32,701 nucleotides of DNA from Flavobacteriales bacterium UBA6049 (GTDB taxonomy: Bacteria > Bacteroidota > Bacteroidia > Flavobacteriales_G > Salibacteraceae), in contig DIYR01000249.1 in the NCBI GenBank assembly GCA_002429085.1, positions 1 to 32,701 of the forward strand, written 5' to 3'. Below, piece by piece: positions 8,049 through 15,722 of the stretch (the stretch's first letter is position 1; each line of letters starts with the position of its first letter). Both the position numbers and the translations under genes were made by a program. The notes beneath the pieces were generated by a model that was not told where the DNA came from, searched no databases, and worked only from the letters and a program-made list of their open reading frames with translations.

Positions 8049-9083
8049 TTAGTGGGTAGTTTCTTTTCCATATTTCACCAACTTCTCAACTATTTCATCA
8101 AGCTCTTTATCAACTTCAGATTGAGATACATAACTCAATGCATCTTCTTTTAGCCTAGTCATGTTTTCAATAGAAGCATTATCCATTTCTGGGTCAGCTG
8201 TTAATACCTGAGGTTCTAATCGGTGGTAATCAGCTCTGTCTTGCTTTTTTTCTAAAGAGCCGAAAATTTGTTTTAAATGGTAATGCACGGTTTTAGAGTT
8301 TCCAGACATCATAATATCTATGATGGGTTTTATCCACTCTACCATTCCCCAGTTCTTAGCCTTTTTGTATTCGTATTTTTTGCTTTCACTGCCCGTACCA
8401 ATAGAAACAATGAACATATTCTTGGCAGAAGGATTCGGGGTAACACCATCAAAAGTCATACTTCTAACTTCTGAGTAAGCAGCTAATGCTGGGTTATTAA
8501 CAAATACACCTCCATCTATTAATGGAAATGGAGTCCCTAAATCGTTCTTAACTCTAGCTACTTCAAAATACGTAGGTGCAGCAGAAGTTGCTCTGGCTAC
8601 ATCTTTTACTTTGAAATTAAAGATCTCATTATCTGATTTATGTTGCTTAAAAAAGTGCGGCTTACCATTGCGAATATCGTAGGATGAAATAATGCATGGT
8701 TTCAGTAAATCTGAAAGAGTGGCTTCACCAAAATTATCGGCTAAAGCATCTTCTAATTCTGCGGCATCGTATTTCTCATCACTTAGCGCACGCAATTTAT
8801 CCCACATATTGGCATCAAAAATATCATCGCCTCTATCTAAATAGAGATTTACTGCTTGTTGTGATGTGAGTTTTGGTCTTTTCTTTTCGTTGGGTACCAG
8901 ATAGGCCAGTGTCAAAATTCCACCAGTACTTGTGCCCGCAAAAAAATCGAACATATCTGAGAGACGTAGATCTTTATTTTTTGTTCGTTCTTGGAGTTTT
9001 TGCTCTAATCGTGTGAGAACAATTCCTGGTAAAATTCCGCGGATTCCGCCACCATCTAGTGATAAGATTCTAACTTTTTTCAT
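8049..9083 (-). CDS. Patatin-like phospholipase
   Basis: The protein is 344 aa and soluble. ILSLDGGGIRGILPG (residues 6-20) is the oxyanion-hole glycine loop, GTSTGG (50-55) holds the nucleophile Ser52, and LIDGGVFVNNP (188-198) holds Asp190 of the Ser-Asp dyad. All active-site elements of patatin/cPLA2-like lipid acyl hydrolases are intact. Length and style resemble the stand-alone bacterial patatins, including CapV-like phospholipases of CBASS defence. However, no cyclic-nucleotide cyclase or other CBASS partner lies beside it. The neighbours are an L,D-transpeptidase-like protein upstream (55 bp gap) and the GNAT relic downstream. Likely a cytoplasmic or membrane-surface lipase. Confidence 0.9.
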   Translation of the reverse strand: MKKVRILSLDGGGIRGILPGIVLTRLEQKLQERTKNKDLRLSDMFDFFAGTSTGGILTLAYLVPNEKKRPKLTSQQAVNLYLDRGDDIFDANMWDKLRALSDEKYDAAELEDALADNFGEATLSDLLKPCIISSYDIRNGKPHFFKQHKSDNEIFNFKVKDVARATSAAPTYFEVARVKNDLGTPFPLIDGGVFVNNPALAAYSEVRSMTFDGVTPNPSAKNMFIVSIGTGSESKKYEYKKAKNWGMVEWIKPIIDIMMSGNSKTVHYHLKQIFGSLEKKQDRADYHRLEPQVLTADPEMDNASIENMTRLKEDALSYVSQSEVDKELDEIVEKLVKYGKETTH

Positions 9084-9138
9084 AAGTATATGTGATTATT
9101 TGTGTTTGATTCCAAGATACAATTTGACCTGATAACTA

Positions 9139-9723
9139 CTACTGATAGATCCACAATAAAACTGGTTTTGATTGTAGTGTAAGAAGAGAATCAACTTGTT
9201 TCATAAGATCGTTTGAGATGGCAGGGCATCCCCAACCTTCTGGAGTACCATCTGGATAGGTTTCTGAATTAGGCACATCGTTCCAAGAATGGAGAACAAT
9301 TAGCCGATCATATGCATTGCTATTGGAGCTTTCTAAGCCATGAAGTTTATAGTTTACATGAATTCCCCAATTACTATTTCCTCGTTTCCCGATTTTATAT
9401 TTACCAAGTGAAGAACAATGACTTTCGTGCTCGTTGCTAAACGTAGGCGAGGTTTTAGAAAGATCTTCTCCCCAAGGGGAGTTACAACAACCATGTGAGC
9501 ATAATCCATTATGTGTAATGGTTTTCTTCTGCTGATTGTATACAAAGAATCGATTTTTACCAGAATGTACAGACATGTCAATAAATACAAATAGATCTGT
9601 GTCTAATCCGTGTTCAATGGCAAAGTTGCGAGCTTCATTGATTTTTTGAGTAGAAACCTGACCAAGTAGATGTATACCAAGCAGGACTAGAGAGAGCGTT
9701 GTTATCAGTGATTTGAATTGCAT
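9139..9723 (-). CDS. Murein L,D-transpeptidase-like catalytic domain protein
   Basis: The protein is 194 aa with an N-terminal signal peptide (MQFKSLITTLSLVLLGIHLLGQ). Features of the YkuD-like, WbmC-type group are a strand pair FVFIDMSVHSGKNRFFVYN, VLHSWNDV with His145, and the active-site-like GWGCPAIS with Cys166, in the order His then Cys. Extra cysteines (75, 79, 80, 103) occur around CSHGCC, typical of this single-domain family. It probably acts in the periplasm on peptidoglycan stem peptides. There is no peptidoglycan-binding domain. It is followed at 55 bp by the patatin gene on the same strand. Confidence 0.8.
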   Translation of the reverse strand: MQFKSLITTLSLVLLGIHLLGQVSTQKINEARNFAIEHGLDTDLFVFIDMSVHSGKNRFFVYNQQKKTITHNGLCSHGCCNSPWGEDLSKTSPTFSNEHESHCSSLGKYKIGKRGNSNWGIHVNYKLHGLESSNSNAYDRLIVLHSWNDVPNSETYPDGTPEGWGCPAISNDLMKQVDSLLTLQSKPVLLWIYQ

Positions 9724-9801
9724 GTGTTAGAAGTAGAAACTTTTTACATAACGATTCAAGAAATGGAGTTATTGTTTGATACAATATTTGAGCGAAATAA
9801 A

Positions 9802-10521
9802 TTAATAATTAGCCATTATATCGAGCTCTTCAAAATCTTTGATTTCTGATAACTTAATTAAGTTACCGGTTGAAATCGTAGACCAAGTCTCCTCAAATAT
9901 TTCTTCTCCTGATTCTGAAGTATTTTGGTTAACGTTTTCGCGTACCAATTTCTTTTTGGTAAGTAAGTTAATACTAGTTTCTTTTTGGATAATTGGTCCG
10001 CTCGTTTCTAGCCTATCAAAACCAATCATTTCGAAATCTTGCCCTTTTTTTCGGAATGTGTATTTCCAAGAGCCATATCTCCCATGAGAATAGTTTAGGT
10101 AAAGTTTATTACTATTAATTTCAATGTAAAGTTCTGGTGGCGTGTATACTCCTCCATCTTCATTTTCAGAGGCAAAGCATAGGCTATTTTCGAGAGCAAC
10201 TTGATACCCGCTTTCGAGAGCATAGAAAATCATGATACCTCGTCTATTTCTATCAACAGTCTCTCCAAAGTTATTCTCAGCGAAGTCACTTTTCTTAGTG
10301 TCTTTAATTATAAGAACGATGTCTTTTAAATCATCTCCATTTAAGTCTCCTTCGATGGTTTCTGTAAGGGTAAATCCATCAGGTATATTGAATGTTGAAT
10401 CTTTAAATTTTATAAGAGTAGAGGATGTGTTTTCTTGCGGTTGAGAATTTGAGCAGCTGATGATAAGGGTCACAGAGATAAGTAAAGTGATGATTACTAG
10501 AGGAGAGTGATGATTAATCAT
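9802..10521 (-). CDS. Hypothetical lipoprotein with FG-GAP-like segment
   Basis: The protein is 239 aa. It has a lipoprotein signal (hydrophobic stretch to LIISC, Cys23). A single Ca-binding-like element, EGDLNGDDLKDIVLIIK, lies near residues 57-73, followed by mixed beta regions such as YLNYSHGRYGSWKYTFRK. This pattern is seen in many uncharacterised Bacteroidota lipoproteins. It probably sits in the outer membrane or periplasm. No function can be assigned. It precedes the L,D-transpeptidase-like gene by 78 bp. Confidence 0.65.
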   Translation of the reverse strand: MINHHSPLVIITLLISVTLIISCSNSQPQENTSSTLIKFKDSTFNIPDGFTLTETIEGDLNGDDLKDIVLIIKDTKKSDFAENNFGETVDRNRRGIMIFYALESGYQVALENSLCFASENEDGGVYTPPELYIEINSNKLYLNYSHGRYGSWKYTFRKKGQDFEMIGFDRLETSGPIIQKETSINLLTKKKLVRENVNQNTSESGEEIFEETWSTISTGNLIKLSEIKDFEELDIMANY

Positions 10522-10679
10522 AGATGTTTCGTTAATTTCTTGAAGATTTATCTTTCGTGATGCAAGACTAGGGCGTAATTGTCTTGATATGTATCATTCT
10601 TTTCAGTGTAGGAAGAGATAATTGATTGTCTGTAGGCTAGGTTATGCGCATAATATGACTATGCAGATTAACAGGTGTT

Positions 10680-11681
10680 TCACTCTTTGTTTCGGTTAAG
10701 GTTTTCGATCATCATTTGTACGTCTAAATTTGATTTCCCATAACTCACAATGTATATATCTAAAGGGAAGAGTTTGAATTGTTGTAAAGCAAGTTCAATG
10801 GCATCAAATATCCAAGATGTTTCGTTGCCGAATACTCCTCCACCAACCAGTGTTAAAAATACTTTATTACAGCCTGTTTTTTTCAAATTGACGAGTGCAG
10901 CATGTAAAGTAGCTTCATAGGTGGCTTCTAGAATAAGTTTAGCAAACGATTCCCAGTAATATGTTGCCATCTCAGAATAACTGAGAGGTAATGCTGAGCA
11001 ATATGCCTGTGATACGAGGTGTTTTGTAGTAGCAATGGTGACTTCGGTATCCCATTGAATTCCGATTTTCAACTTCCCTTTCAATTTTTCACGTTGACCG
11101 GTATCAAGATTAGTTAGAAAGGGGTTCAGGTATACTAAGCTTTCTTCATTTAGCAAAGCATACCCATTTCGCATAAACCAGATTCGGTGTTTATCGTTTT
11201 CTAATGCATTAGCAATTAGACCAAGACAATCAATTTGATTATTCTTTGACTGTCCCATTTGTCTGGCTATTGGAACAAAGTAGTTTCTGTAAATGGTTCC
11301 TGCTCCGCAGGCAATAGCACATGCCGGTCCTTGAGTATTATCGTGTTCATATCGATCAATGCCATGTTCTGGAGTAATGTTTGGATTGACCATTTCAAGT
11401 AAGTTAAACTGGGAAGCAGCTTGAAACAAAGCATTCTTGTTCTCAGGATCTTTATGCAGTGTTTGAACGTCTCCGACAACCTCTTGAACCTTGAGCCTGC
11501 CAGTTTTAGGGTAGTACTTAGTTTGATGCCTTAGTTCAGATAAGGTAGGTATTGTTAGGGAACCGAATTGAAATGATTTTCCATTGACTCTTGAAATGAA
11601 AGTATTTCCTTCAACAACGAGATTATTTTGGACTTCTTCAAATGAACATTCGTCAAATCCTACTAAATTTTTGAACCACAT
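10680..11681 (-). CDS. Macro-domain-like (ADP-ribose-binding-fold) protein
   Basis: I choose the ATG at 11681 (333 aa); the longer frame needs a TTG inside the -7 promoter motif. In the numbering of the longer 341-aa frame, VVGDVQTLHKDPENKNALFQ (about 76-95) followed by AASQFNLLEM and the conserved TPEHGIDRYEHDNTQGPACA, GAGTIYRNYF and a C-terminal TLVGGGVFGNE (about 292-302) match a widespread uncharacterised family. Its QFN helix and GGG-x-FGN loop resemble macro domains. ADP-ribose binding or hydrolysis is therefore an inference. It is the last gene after the YjaA-like and small membrane genes (54 bp gap) and may also have its own promoter. Confidence 0.6.
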   Translation of the reverse strand: MWFKNLVGFDECSFEEVQNNLVVEGNTFISRVNGKSFQFGSLTIPTLSELRHQTKYYPKTGRLKVQEVVGDVQTLHKDPENKNALFQAASQFNLLEMVNPNITPEHGIDRYEHDNTQGPACAIACGAGTIYRNYFVPIARQMGQSKNNQIDCLGLIANALENDKHRIWFMRNGYALLNEESLVYLNPFLTNLDTGQREKLKGKLKIGIQWDTEVTIATTKHLVSQAYCSALPLSYSEMATYYWESFAKLILEATYEATLHAALVNLKKTGCNKVFLTLVGGGVFGNETSWIFDAIELALQQFKLFPLDIYIVSYGKSNLDVQMMIENLNRNKE

Positions 11682-11702
11682 GGGAGATGTATTAATGCCA
11701 TT

Positions 11703-11710
11703 CAAATATA
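11703..11710 (-). promoter_or_regulatory. Bacteroidota -7 promoter box upstream of the macro-like gene
   Basis: The minus strand reads TATATTTG, an exact TAnnTTTG match, 21 bp upstream of the ATG at 11681. No clear TTG -33 element is present at the usual spacing, so this is a moderate prediction. Confidence 0.4.
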
Positions 11711-11735
11711 GGAGGGAATTCCTCTGTGATTAGCA

Positions 11736-12158
11736 TCACTTATTCAGTTCTGATACATACAGACTTCTTGTAATTCTTATGAAAAAAATAAGCATTAAAA
11801 AGAGCTGAATGGCAATCGTAAACATCAGTGGAGTGATGGAAAATATGAAAGGATCGGCATCTTTTAAATTATTACGAAGAAATATCAATTGGAAGATATA
11901 GAAGAGAATAGAACCGCCTAATCCCCATCTTAAAATGGGTTTCCAATAGAAAAATGGAATGAAATACAAATTCTCATTAGACGTCATGTAACCTAAGATG
12001 AGTGGAGCTATGTAACTCCTGTAGTTGTCTTCGATTCTGAATTGAAAGAGGTTCTCACTTAATCGAATTACTTGAAGTTCGTTCCCATTGGGTAAAGGGT
12101 AAACATACCTCTCTCTTTGAGAGAGGTTTTTGAGGTTTGAAATTAGTGTAGCATTCAT
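11736..12158 (-). CDS. Hypothetical two-span membrane protein
   Basis: The protein is 140 aa from the ATG at 12158, which overlaps the stop of the YjaA-like gene as ATGA. That translational coupling is why I prefer it to the start six codons earlier. The N-terminal half is a small soluble beta-rich part (ELQVIRLSENLFQFRIEDNYRS). The C-terminal half has two transmembrane helices (about WGLGGSILFYIFQLIFL and FSITPLMFTIAIQLFLMLIFFI). No family is recognised. It belongs to a compact group with the YjaA-like and glycine-rich membrane genes. Confidence 0.65.
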   Translation of the reverse strand: MNATLISNLKNLSQRERYVYPLPNGNELQVIRLSENLFQFRIEDNYRSYIAPLILGYMTSNENLYFIPFFYWKPILRWGLGGSILFYIFQLIFLRNNLKDADPFIFSITPLMFTIAIQLFLMLIFFIRITRSLYVSELNK

Positions 12159-12550
12159 TTTCCTGCTAAAATGCATAAAGACTCAGTGGGTGTTAGTGGT
12201 CTGGTTGAGTCAGTGATGTATATATACCTTCCACCAAGGTGTTCACCAAGATCTCTCAATGCTCTTTTTTCAACATCAGAAAGTCCACCTTCCACTAAAT
12301 CAAATTGCTGAAATACTAGAGTAAGGGTAGGACTTATGAAACCAATTTTCTTATGCTGTTTTATAAGCGGTGAAACTGCGGATCTTAACGCTTTTTCTGC
12401 CTGTAGGAAATCTGCTATTGCAAGCCTATTAGATGAAAAATTGAAGTGATTTGAGCTTATGAACCTTTCGTTTGAAGAAAGATCCAATACCTCAAATCTA
12501 TTTTTATAAATGCCAATATAGAGTTGAACGGGTTGAAGGATTTTGAACAT
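12155..12550 (-). CDS. YjaA-like small protein
   Basis: The protein is 131 aa. It matches from memory the layout of E. coli YjaA (127 aa): an N-terminal strand pair with VQLYIGIYKNRFEVLDL, then SSNRLAIADFLQAEKALRSAV, then VEGGLSDVEKRALRDLGEHLGG. In YjaA the counterparts are SNQRLLIANFFVAEKVLQDLV and NEGGLSQVEERILHEVV. YjaA is a poorly understood stress-associated protein; the fold looks like a partial actin/MreB-type domain. It sits between two small membrane-protein genes in an apparent operon (12 bp after the upstream gene, 4-bp overlap with the downstream one). Its function here is unknown. Confidence 0.6.
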   Translation of the reverse strand: MFKILQPVQLYIGIYKNRFEVLDLSSNERFISSNHFNFSSNRLAIADFLQAEKALRSAVSPLIKQHKKIGFISPTLTLVFQQFDLVEGGLSDVEKRALRDLGEHLGGRYIYITDSTRPLTPTESLCILAGK

Positions 12551-12562
12551 ATCTAAAACCGT

Positions 12563-13018
12563 TTACTTCCAGTTTAACTGCCTTCCTTCTTTCTTAGCCT
12601 TTTGATCCATGGCAGCTCCCAAAGCCATTCCTATTGGTAAACCAAAGGCTAATCCAATTCCAAGAAATGCCATGTTACCTAAAGCGGTTCCAATACCTAT
12701 ACCAATTGGTACTCCAAATGCAGACATACCTATTCCTGTCCATAACATTTGATGATATCCTTTAGGAATTAGTTTAGCTTCTTTGATGATGGATTTTGAG
12801 AATAAGTGAATTGCCTTCTGTACTTCTTTTCGGAGCGATTTACTAGTTGGCGATAGGTTGTTGACACGTTCAACTTCTAAGTTGAGTTTAGATACTAAAT
12901 CGTCAGGTAATTTATGAGATTGCAACTCTTCAATTAGCTGATTTAATCGATCTACTGATTCTTTTGCTTTTTGATTTGTAATAGCAGTTGTTGATAGCGT
13001 TATTTGATTTAATCCCAT
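12563..13018 (-). CDS. Hypothetical glycine-zipper membrane protein
   Basis: The protein is 151 aa. The N-terminal ~85 residues are helical and charged (coiled-coil-like: SVDRLNQLIEELQSHKL, LVSKLNLEVERVNNL). The C-terminal part is a Gly-rich hydrophobic hairpin (IGIGIGTALGNMAFLGIGLAFGLPIGMALGAAM, about 105-137 in pieces), typical of glycine-zipper membrane segments. It is the first gene of the group YjaA-like, two-span protein, macro-like protein. No function can be assigned. Confidence 0.65.
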   Translation of the reverse strand: MGLNQITLSTTAITNQKAKESVDRLNQLIEELQSHKLPDDLVSKLNLEVERVNNLSPTSKSLRKEVQKAIHLFSKSIIKEAKLIPKGYHQMLWTGIGMSAFGVPIGIGIGTALGNMAFLGIGLAFGLPIGMALGAAMDQKAKKEGRQLNWK

Positions 13019-13078
13019 ATGTCAAATCTATATAGAAAACTATCTAACTGTGGCGAAAATCGAATACCTAGAGAGTAT

Positions 13079-13702
13079 CTATAACTCAAAAAAATAGGTT
13101 GCACCAAACTGAAAGACATAATTGCTCAATTCGTCTTCGATTTTTGAAACATTGGTAATCCCAACGTTGTATCTAAAGTCAAACCCTAATCCCATGTTAG
13201 ATCTGTAGCCAATACTAATAGGAGCAGACAGATCAAAAGATTCTATATAATCACTTAAATCGGTTTCTTTTCCATCTTCTGGAACACGTTTTCTTGTTAC
13301 AGCTAAACCTGGTTGAATACCGATAGCAGCATAAAACCTGTGACTTTTCAGAGGATAAAGCTTTACATAGATTGGGAGATTTAAGTAATCGAACTTATAG
13401 GTTACATCAGATGAAATAGGTGTAGATTCTCCAGTAAGTGTATCCGTTTGCCAGAATGTACTTTGCGAAGTATAACCTTGCATAGAGTATAAGATATCAG
13501 CTCCAATTCCAATCTTTTCAGATAACTGATACTCTGCACTTACTCCAAATGCTCCGCCCAATCTAGGTCTGCCAAAACCTGAGCTATTTCCAACATCTGC
13601 AAGGTTTAACATGGCTTTAGGACCTAAAGAGATTTGACCACTTGCACTTGACCATAGACCAGCCAGTGCAATAACTAGGGCAATTAGCGAATTCTTCATC
13701 AT
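13079..13702 (-). CDS. Outer-membrane beta-barrel protein (porin family)
   Basis: The protein is 207 aa. The signal peptide is MMKNSLIALVIALAGLWSSASGQ; the mature part begins ISLGPKAMLNLADVGN and consists of alternating strands (FGVSAEYQLSEKIGIGADILYSMQGYTSQ) ending YVFQFGATYFFEL, a C-terminal aromatic strand. This is the small PorT-like outer-membrane fold common in Bacteroidota. It is related in type, but not obviously close, to the proteins at 365 and 25.7-27.4 kb. Substrate unknown. Confidence 0.75.
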   Translation of the reverse strand: MMKNSLIALVIALAGLWSSASGQISLGPKAMLNLADVGNSSGFGRPRLGGAFGVSAEYQLSEKIGIGADILYSMQGYTSQSTFWQTDTLTGESTPISSDVTYKFDYLNLPIYVKLYPLKSHRFYAAIGIQPGLAVTRKRVPEDGKETDLSDYIESFDLSAPISIGYRSNMGLGFDFRYNVGITNVSKIEDELSNYVFQFGATYFFEL

Positions 13703-13771
13703 ACAGTTATTGAAATTGGCCGCAATGTTACATAGAAATAGTTCAGCTAAAAATGGATATTTCTGTTGGTT

Positions 13772-14062
13772 CTACTTTTCAATTTGATGAGAGGAAGTAT
13801 CTTCAAATTTGAAATTAGCACCAATTTGTTTGTTTACATGAGCTCCATATGCCTCTAACATTGGTTGTTCTAAATGGAACTCTCTATACTCGTCAGGATT
13901 CATAATTGGAACGCCTTTCATAATTGGATAAATGCGTTTGCATTCAGTGCATTCAAAAAAGCCTTCTAATACGTTTCCTTCTAAATCTTTTCCTGTTGTG
14001 GTAAGTTCTAAGTCTGCTTTATCAAATGGGCAGCAAAGTTTTGCTATAGTTTCTGGTCTCAT
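13772..14062 (-). CDS. Trm112-like zinc-ribbon protein
   Basis: The protein is 96 aa. The pattern LCCPFDKADLEL (Cys10, Cys11), ...FECTECKRIYPIMKGVPIMNPDE (Cys38, Cys41) is the Trm112/YcaR-type zinc ribbon with the conserved YPI-x-x-G-(V/I)P loop. The usual CPxC has become CPFD. Trm112 proteins bind and activate class I SAM methyltransferases in eukaryotes and archaea. It is the last of four overlapping genes under the TPP riboswitch; its ATG overlaps the stop of the ThiE-like gene by 4 bp. The first gene of that operon is a class I methyltransferase, an obvious candidate partner (inference). Confidence 0.75.
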   Translation of the reverse strand: MRPETIAKLCCPFDKADLELTTTGKDLEGNVLEGFFECTECKRIYPIMKGVPIMNPDEYREFHLEQPMLEAYGAHVNKQIGANFKFEDTSSHQIEK

Positions 14063-14679
14063 AATTTCTTGTATTGTTCGTGATAGGTGAGAACAGCAGT
14101 TTTTGGATCATCGCTAGACATAATGCCCGATACAACGGCTACTCCATTAAGTGGAAGAGAGGTAAGTCTTGAAATAGTTTGATGTGTAATTCCTCCAGAA
14201 ACAAAGATCTTTCCAGCGAAATGTTGTTTTGCAAGGTGTATAGATTCGGGTTTAACTAAATCGCAGCTATTAGCAGTAGAAGATGGAAACATGGAACAAA
14301 ACGAGATGTATTGAAAACGATGTTGTTCCGCCCATTGAATACACTCTATATCATTGTTGGTTGTTAAACCGTATAGCGTTGAGTTTGGTAGTTCAGTGCG
14401 AATAGAAGCTATGTCAACAGGGATTTCATCAAAGTGTACTCCAGCTAGGTTATGCTTTACCACAAAACTCCATTTATTATTCATGATAACAGGAACATGG
14501 TATGAAGCACACAGTCTTACAACAGAAGAAATGATTTGATCTTCCTTTCCTTCTGGAAGGTGATCCCAAATTTGTACAGCTGCTAACCCACCTTCTAAAG
14601 CAGACGTTAACTTGGTAAGAAGAGTGGGGAAATCCAAAGAAGGATCGATCACCAGATAAACACCATCTCTTAGTTCCAT
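14059..14679 (-). CDS. Divergent thiamine-phosphate synthase (ThiE)-like protein
   Basis: The protein is 206 aa, with the TIM-barrel signature of ThiE/TenI. GGLAAVQIWDH (about 30-40) corresponds to strand 2, VPVIMNNKW to the strand-3 N-D-R region, LAGVHFDEIPVDI to GVHLGQ-D, and LYGLTTNNDIE to GLS-H. YISFCSMFPSSTANSC corresponds to the GPVFPT-TK pyrophosphate loop, and IFVSGGIT with GVAVVSGIM are standard. Several substrate-contact positions differ from canonical ThiE (GVHFDE for GVHLGQ; no lysine at the expected place in the FPSST loop). TPP control fits thiamine-phosphate synthesis, but a modified substrate or a TenI-like role is possible. It overlaps both neighbours. Confidence 0.75.
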   Translation of the reverse strand: MELRDGVYLVIDPSLDFPTLLTKLTSALEGGLAAVQIWDHLPEGKEDQIISSVVRLCASYHVPVIMNNKWSFVVKHNLAGVHFDEIPVDIASIRTELPNSTLYGLTTNNDIECIQWAEQHRFQYISFCSMFPSSTANSCDLVKPESIHLAKQHFAGKIFVSGGITHQTISRLTSLPLNGVAVVSGIMSSDDPKTAVLTYHEQYKKL

Positions 14680-15722
14680 CCGTTTTGTATTGCGTTAAAA
14701 AATGCGGCCCAATAAGGATCTTCTTCAAAGTAGGGGAGAGGCTTTTTTATCTCATTTTCAATCAACTGAATTCCTGTTGATGAATGTTTTACGAGGCCAA
14801 TTTCTGTACAATCAATGTTTTGATTGGCAAGTCGTTCAATTACACTTTCTGTAACATGCGGGCTACAAGTAATAATCATTGAACCAGCTCCTATGCAGTA
14901 CCTCATATCTAAATTAAACACCTTGCATACAGCTTGTTGTACTTCACTGATTGGAATATTCTCATTGAGAATAATAGCTCCTTTTCCAGAGGCACTCATC
15001 ATCTCATAAACTGCTCCAAGCACTCCACCTTCCGTAACATCGTGCATTGCGGTTACACCATGGTTTTCATGATTATCAACTGCTGCCAGGGCATCTTCTA
15101 ATGATGAGGTTGCAAAAAATTGCTCAGCTGCTTTCTGCTGAATTTCTTTACCAGTTTTATTCTGAACGGTATCTGGAAAGCTCATAGCTAGAATTGCTGC
15201 AGAAGAGATAGCACATGATTTAGTCATAAGAATGGCATCACCTTCCTGTGCATTGACAGATGTTAATACCCTATCACTTGGTACAATTGAGGTAAAGGTT
15301 CCGCCACCTGCAATAGTAGATTCTTGACCAGGGATAAAACCAGTGTGTCCACCAGTAATAGCTATGCCTATACGTTTGCAATAGTGATCTATGTGCTGCC
15401 AATATGTTTGAAAATCGCTTTTAGAAAGCGTTGCAGGAAGGTTTAATACAAACTGAGCGTATTGGGGTGCAAACCCCGTTGTAGCCATGTCGTTTGCCAT
15501 TAATTGAACAGAAAGCCACGCAGATTCTTGTAAACCCAATGATGGTATGAGCGATAGGGGGTCACTAGTAGAAGCCATCATTAGGTTGTCTGGTAACGAA
15601 ACCAACGATACATCTACACCAAAACTTGGACCCTGTAACACTTCTGATCGGTTAAAACCTTGGTGTTCTTGAATAAACTGTGATACGAGATCTTGATCGA
15701 TTTTACCGATTGATTTACTCAT
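14670..15722 (-). CDS. AIR synthase/ThiL/HypE-superfamily protein
   Basis: The protein is 350 aa. Superfamily hallmarks are SFGVDVSLV (about 33-41, in the place of GDDAAV), STSDPLSLIP (52-61), ANDMATTGFAPQYAQF (about 76-91), ITGGHTGFIPGQESTIAGGGTF (in parts, about 120-141) and MHDVTEGGVLGAVYEM (about 211-226). These proteins phosphorylate or amidate substrates with ATP (PurM, PurL, SelD, ThiL, HypE). The GGHT and HDVTEGG motifs fit the uncharacterised AIR-synthase-related group better than true ThiL, and there is no HypE-type C-terminal Cys. In a TPP-controlled operon it may do a ThiL-like phosphorylation. It overlaps the methyltransferase stop (TGATG) and the ThiE-like start (10 bp). Confidence 0.75.
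   Translation of the reverse strand: MSKSIGKIDQDLVSQFIQEHQGFNRSEVLQGPSFGVDVSLVSLPDNLMMASTSDPLSLIPSLGLQESAWLSVQLMANDMATTGFAPQYAQFVLNLPATLSKSDFQTYWQHIDHYCKRIGIAITGGHTGFIPGQESTIAGGGTFTSIVPSDRVLTSVNAQEGDAILMTKSCAISSAAILAMSFPDTVQNKTGKEIQQKAAEQFFATSSLEDALAAVDNHENHGVTAMHDVTEGGVLGAVYEMMSASGKGAIILNENIPISEVQQAVCKVFNLDMRYCIGAGSMIITCSPHVTESVIERLANQNIDCTEIGLVKHSSTGIQLIENEIKKPLPYFEEDPYWAAFFNAIQNGWN

Noticed and set aside
8049..9083. Patatin gene as part of a CBASS defence system
   Set aside because: No cyclic-nucleotide synthase, Cap2/Cap3-like or NucC-like gene lies nearby.
14670..15722. Annotation as hydrogenase maturation factor HypE
   Set aside because: No C-terminal Cys tail and no hydrogenase genes nearby; TPP control points elsewhere.
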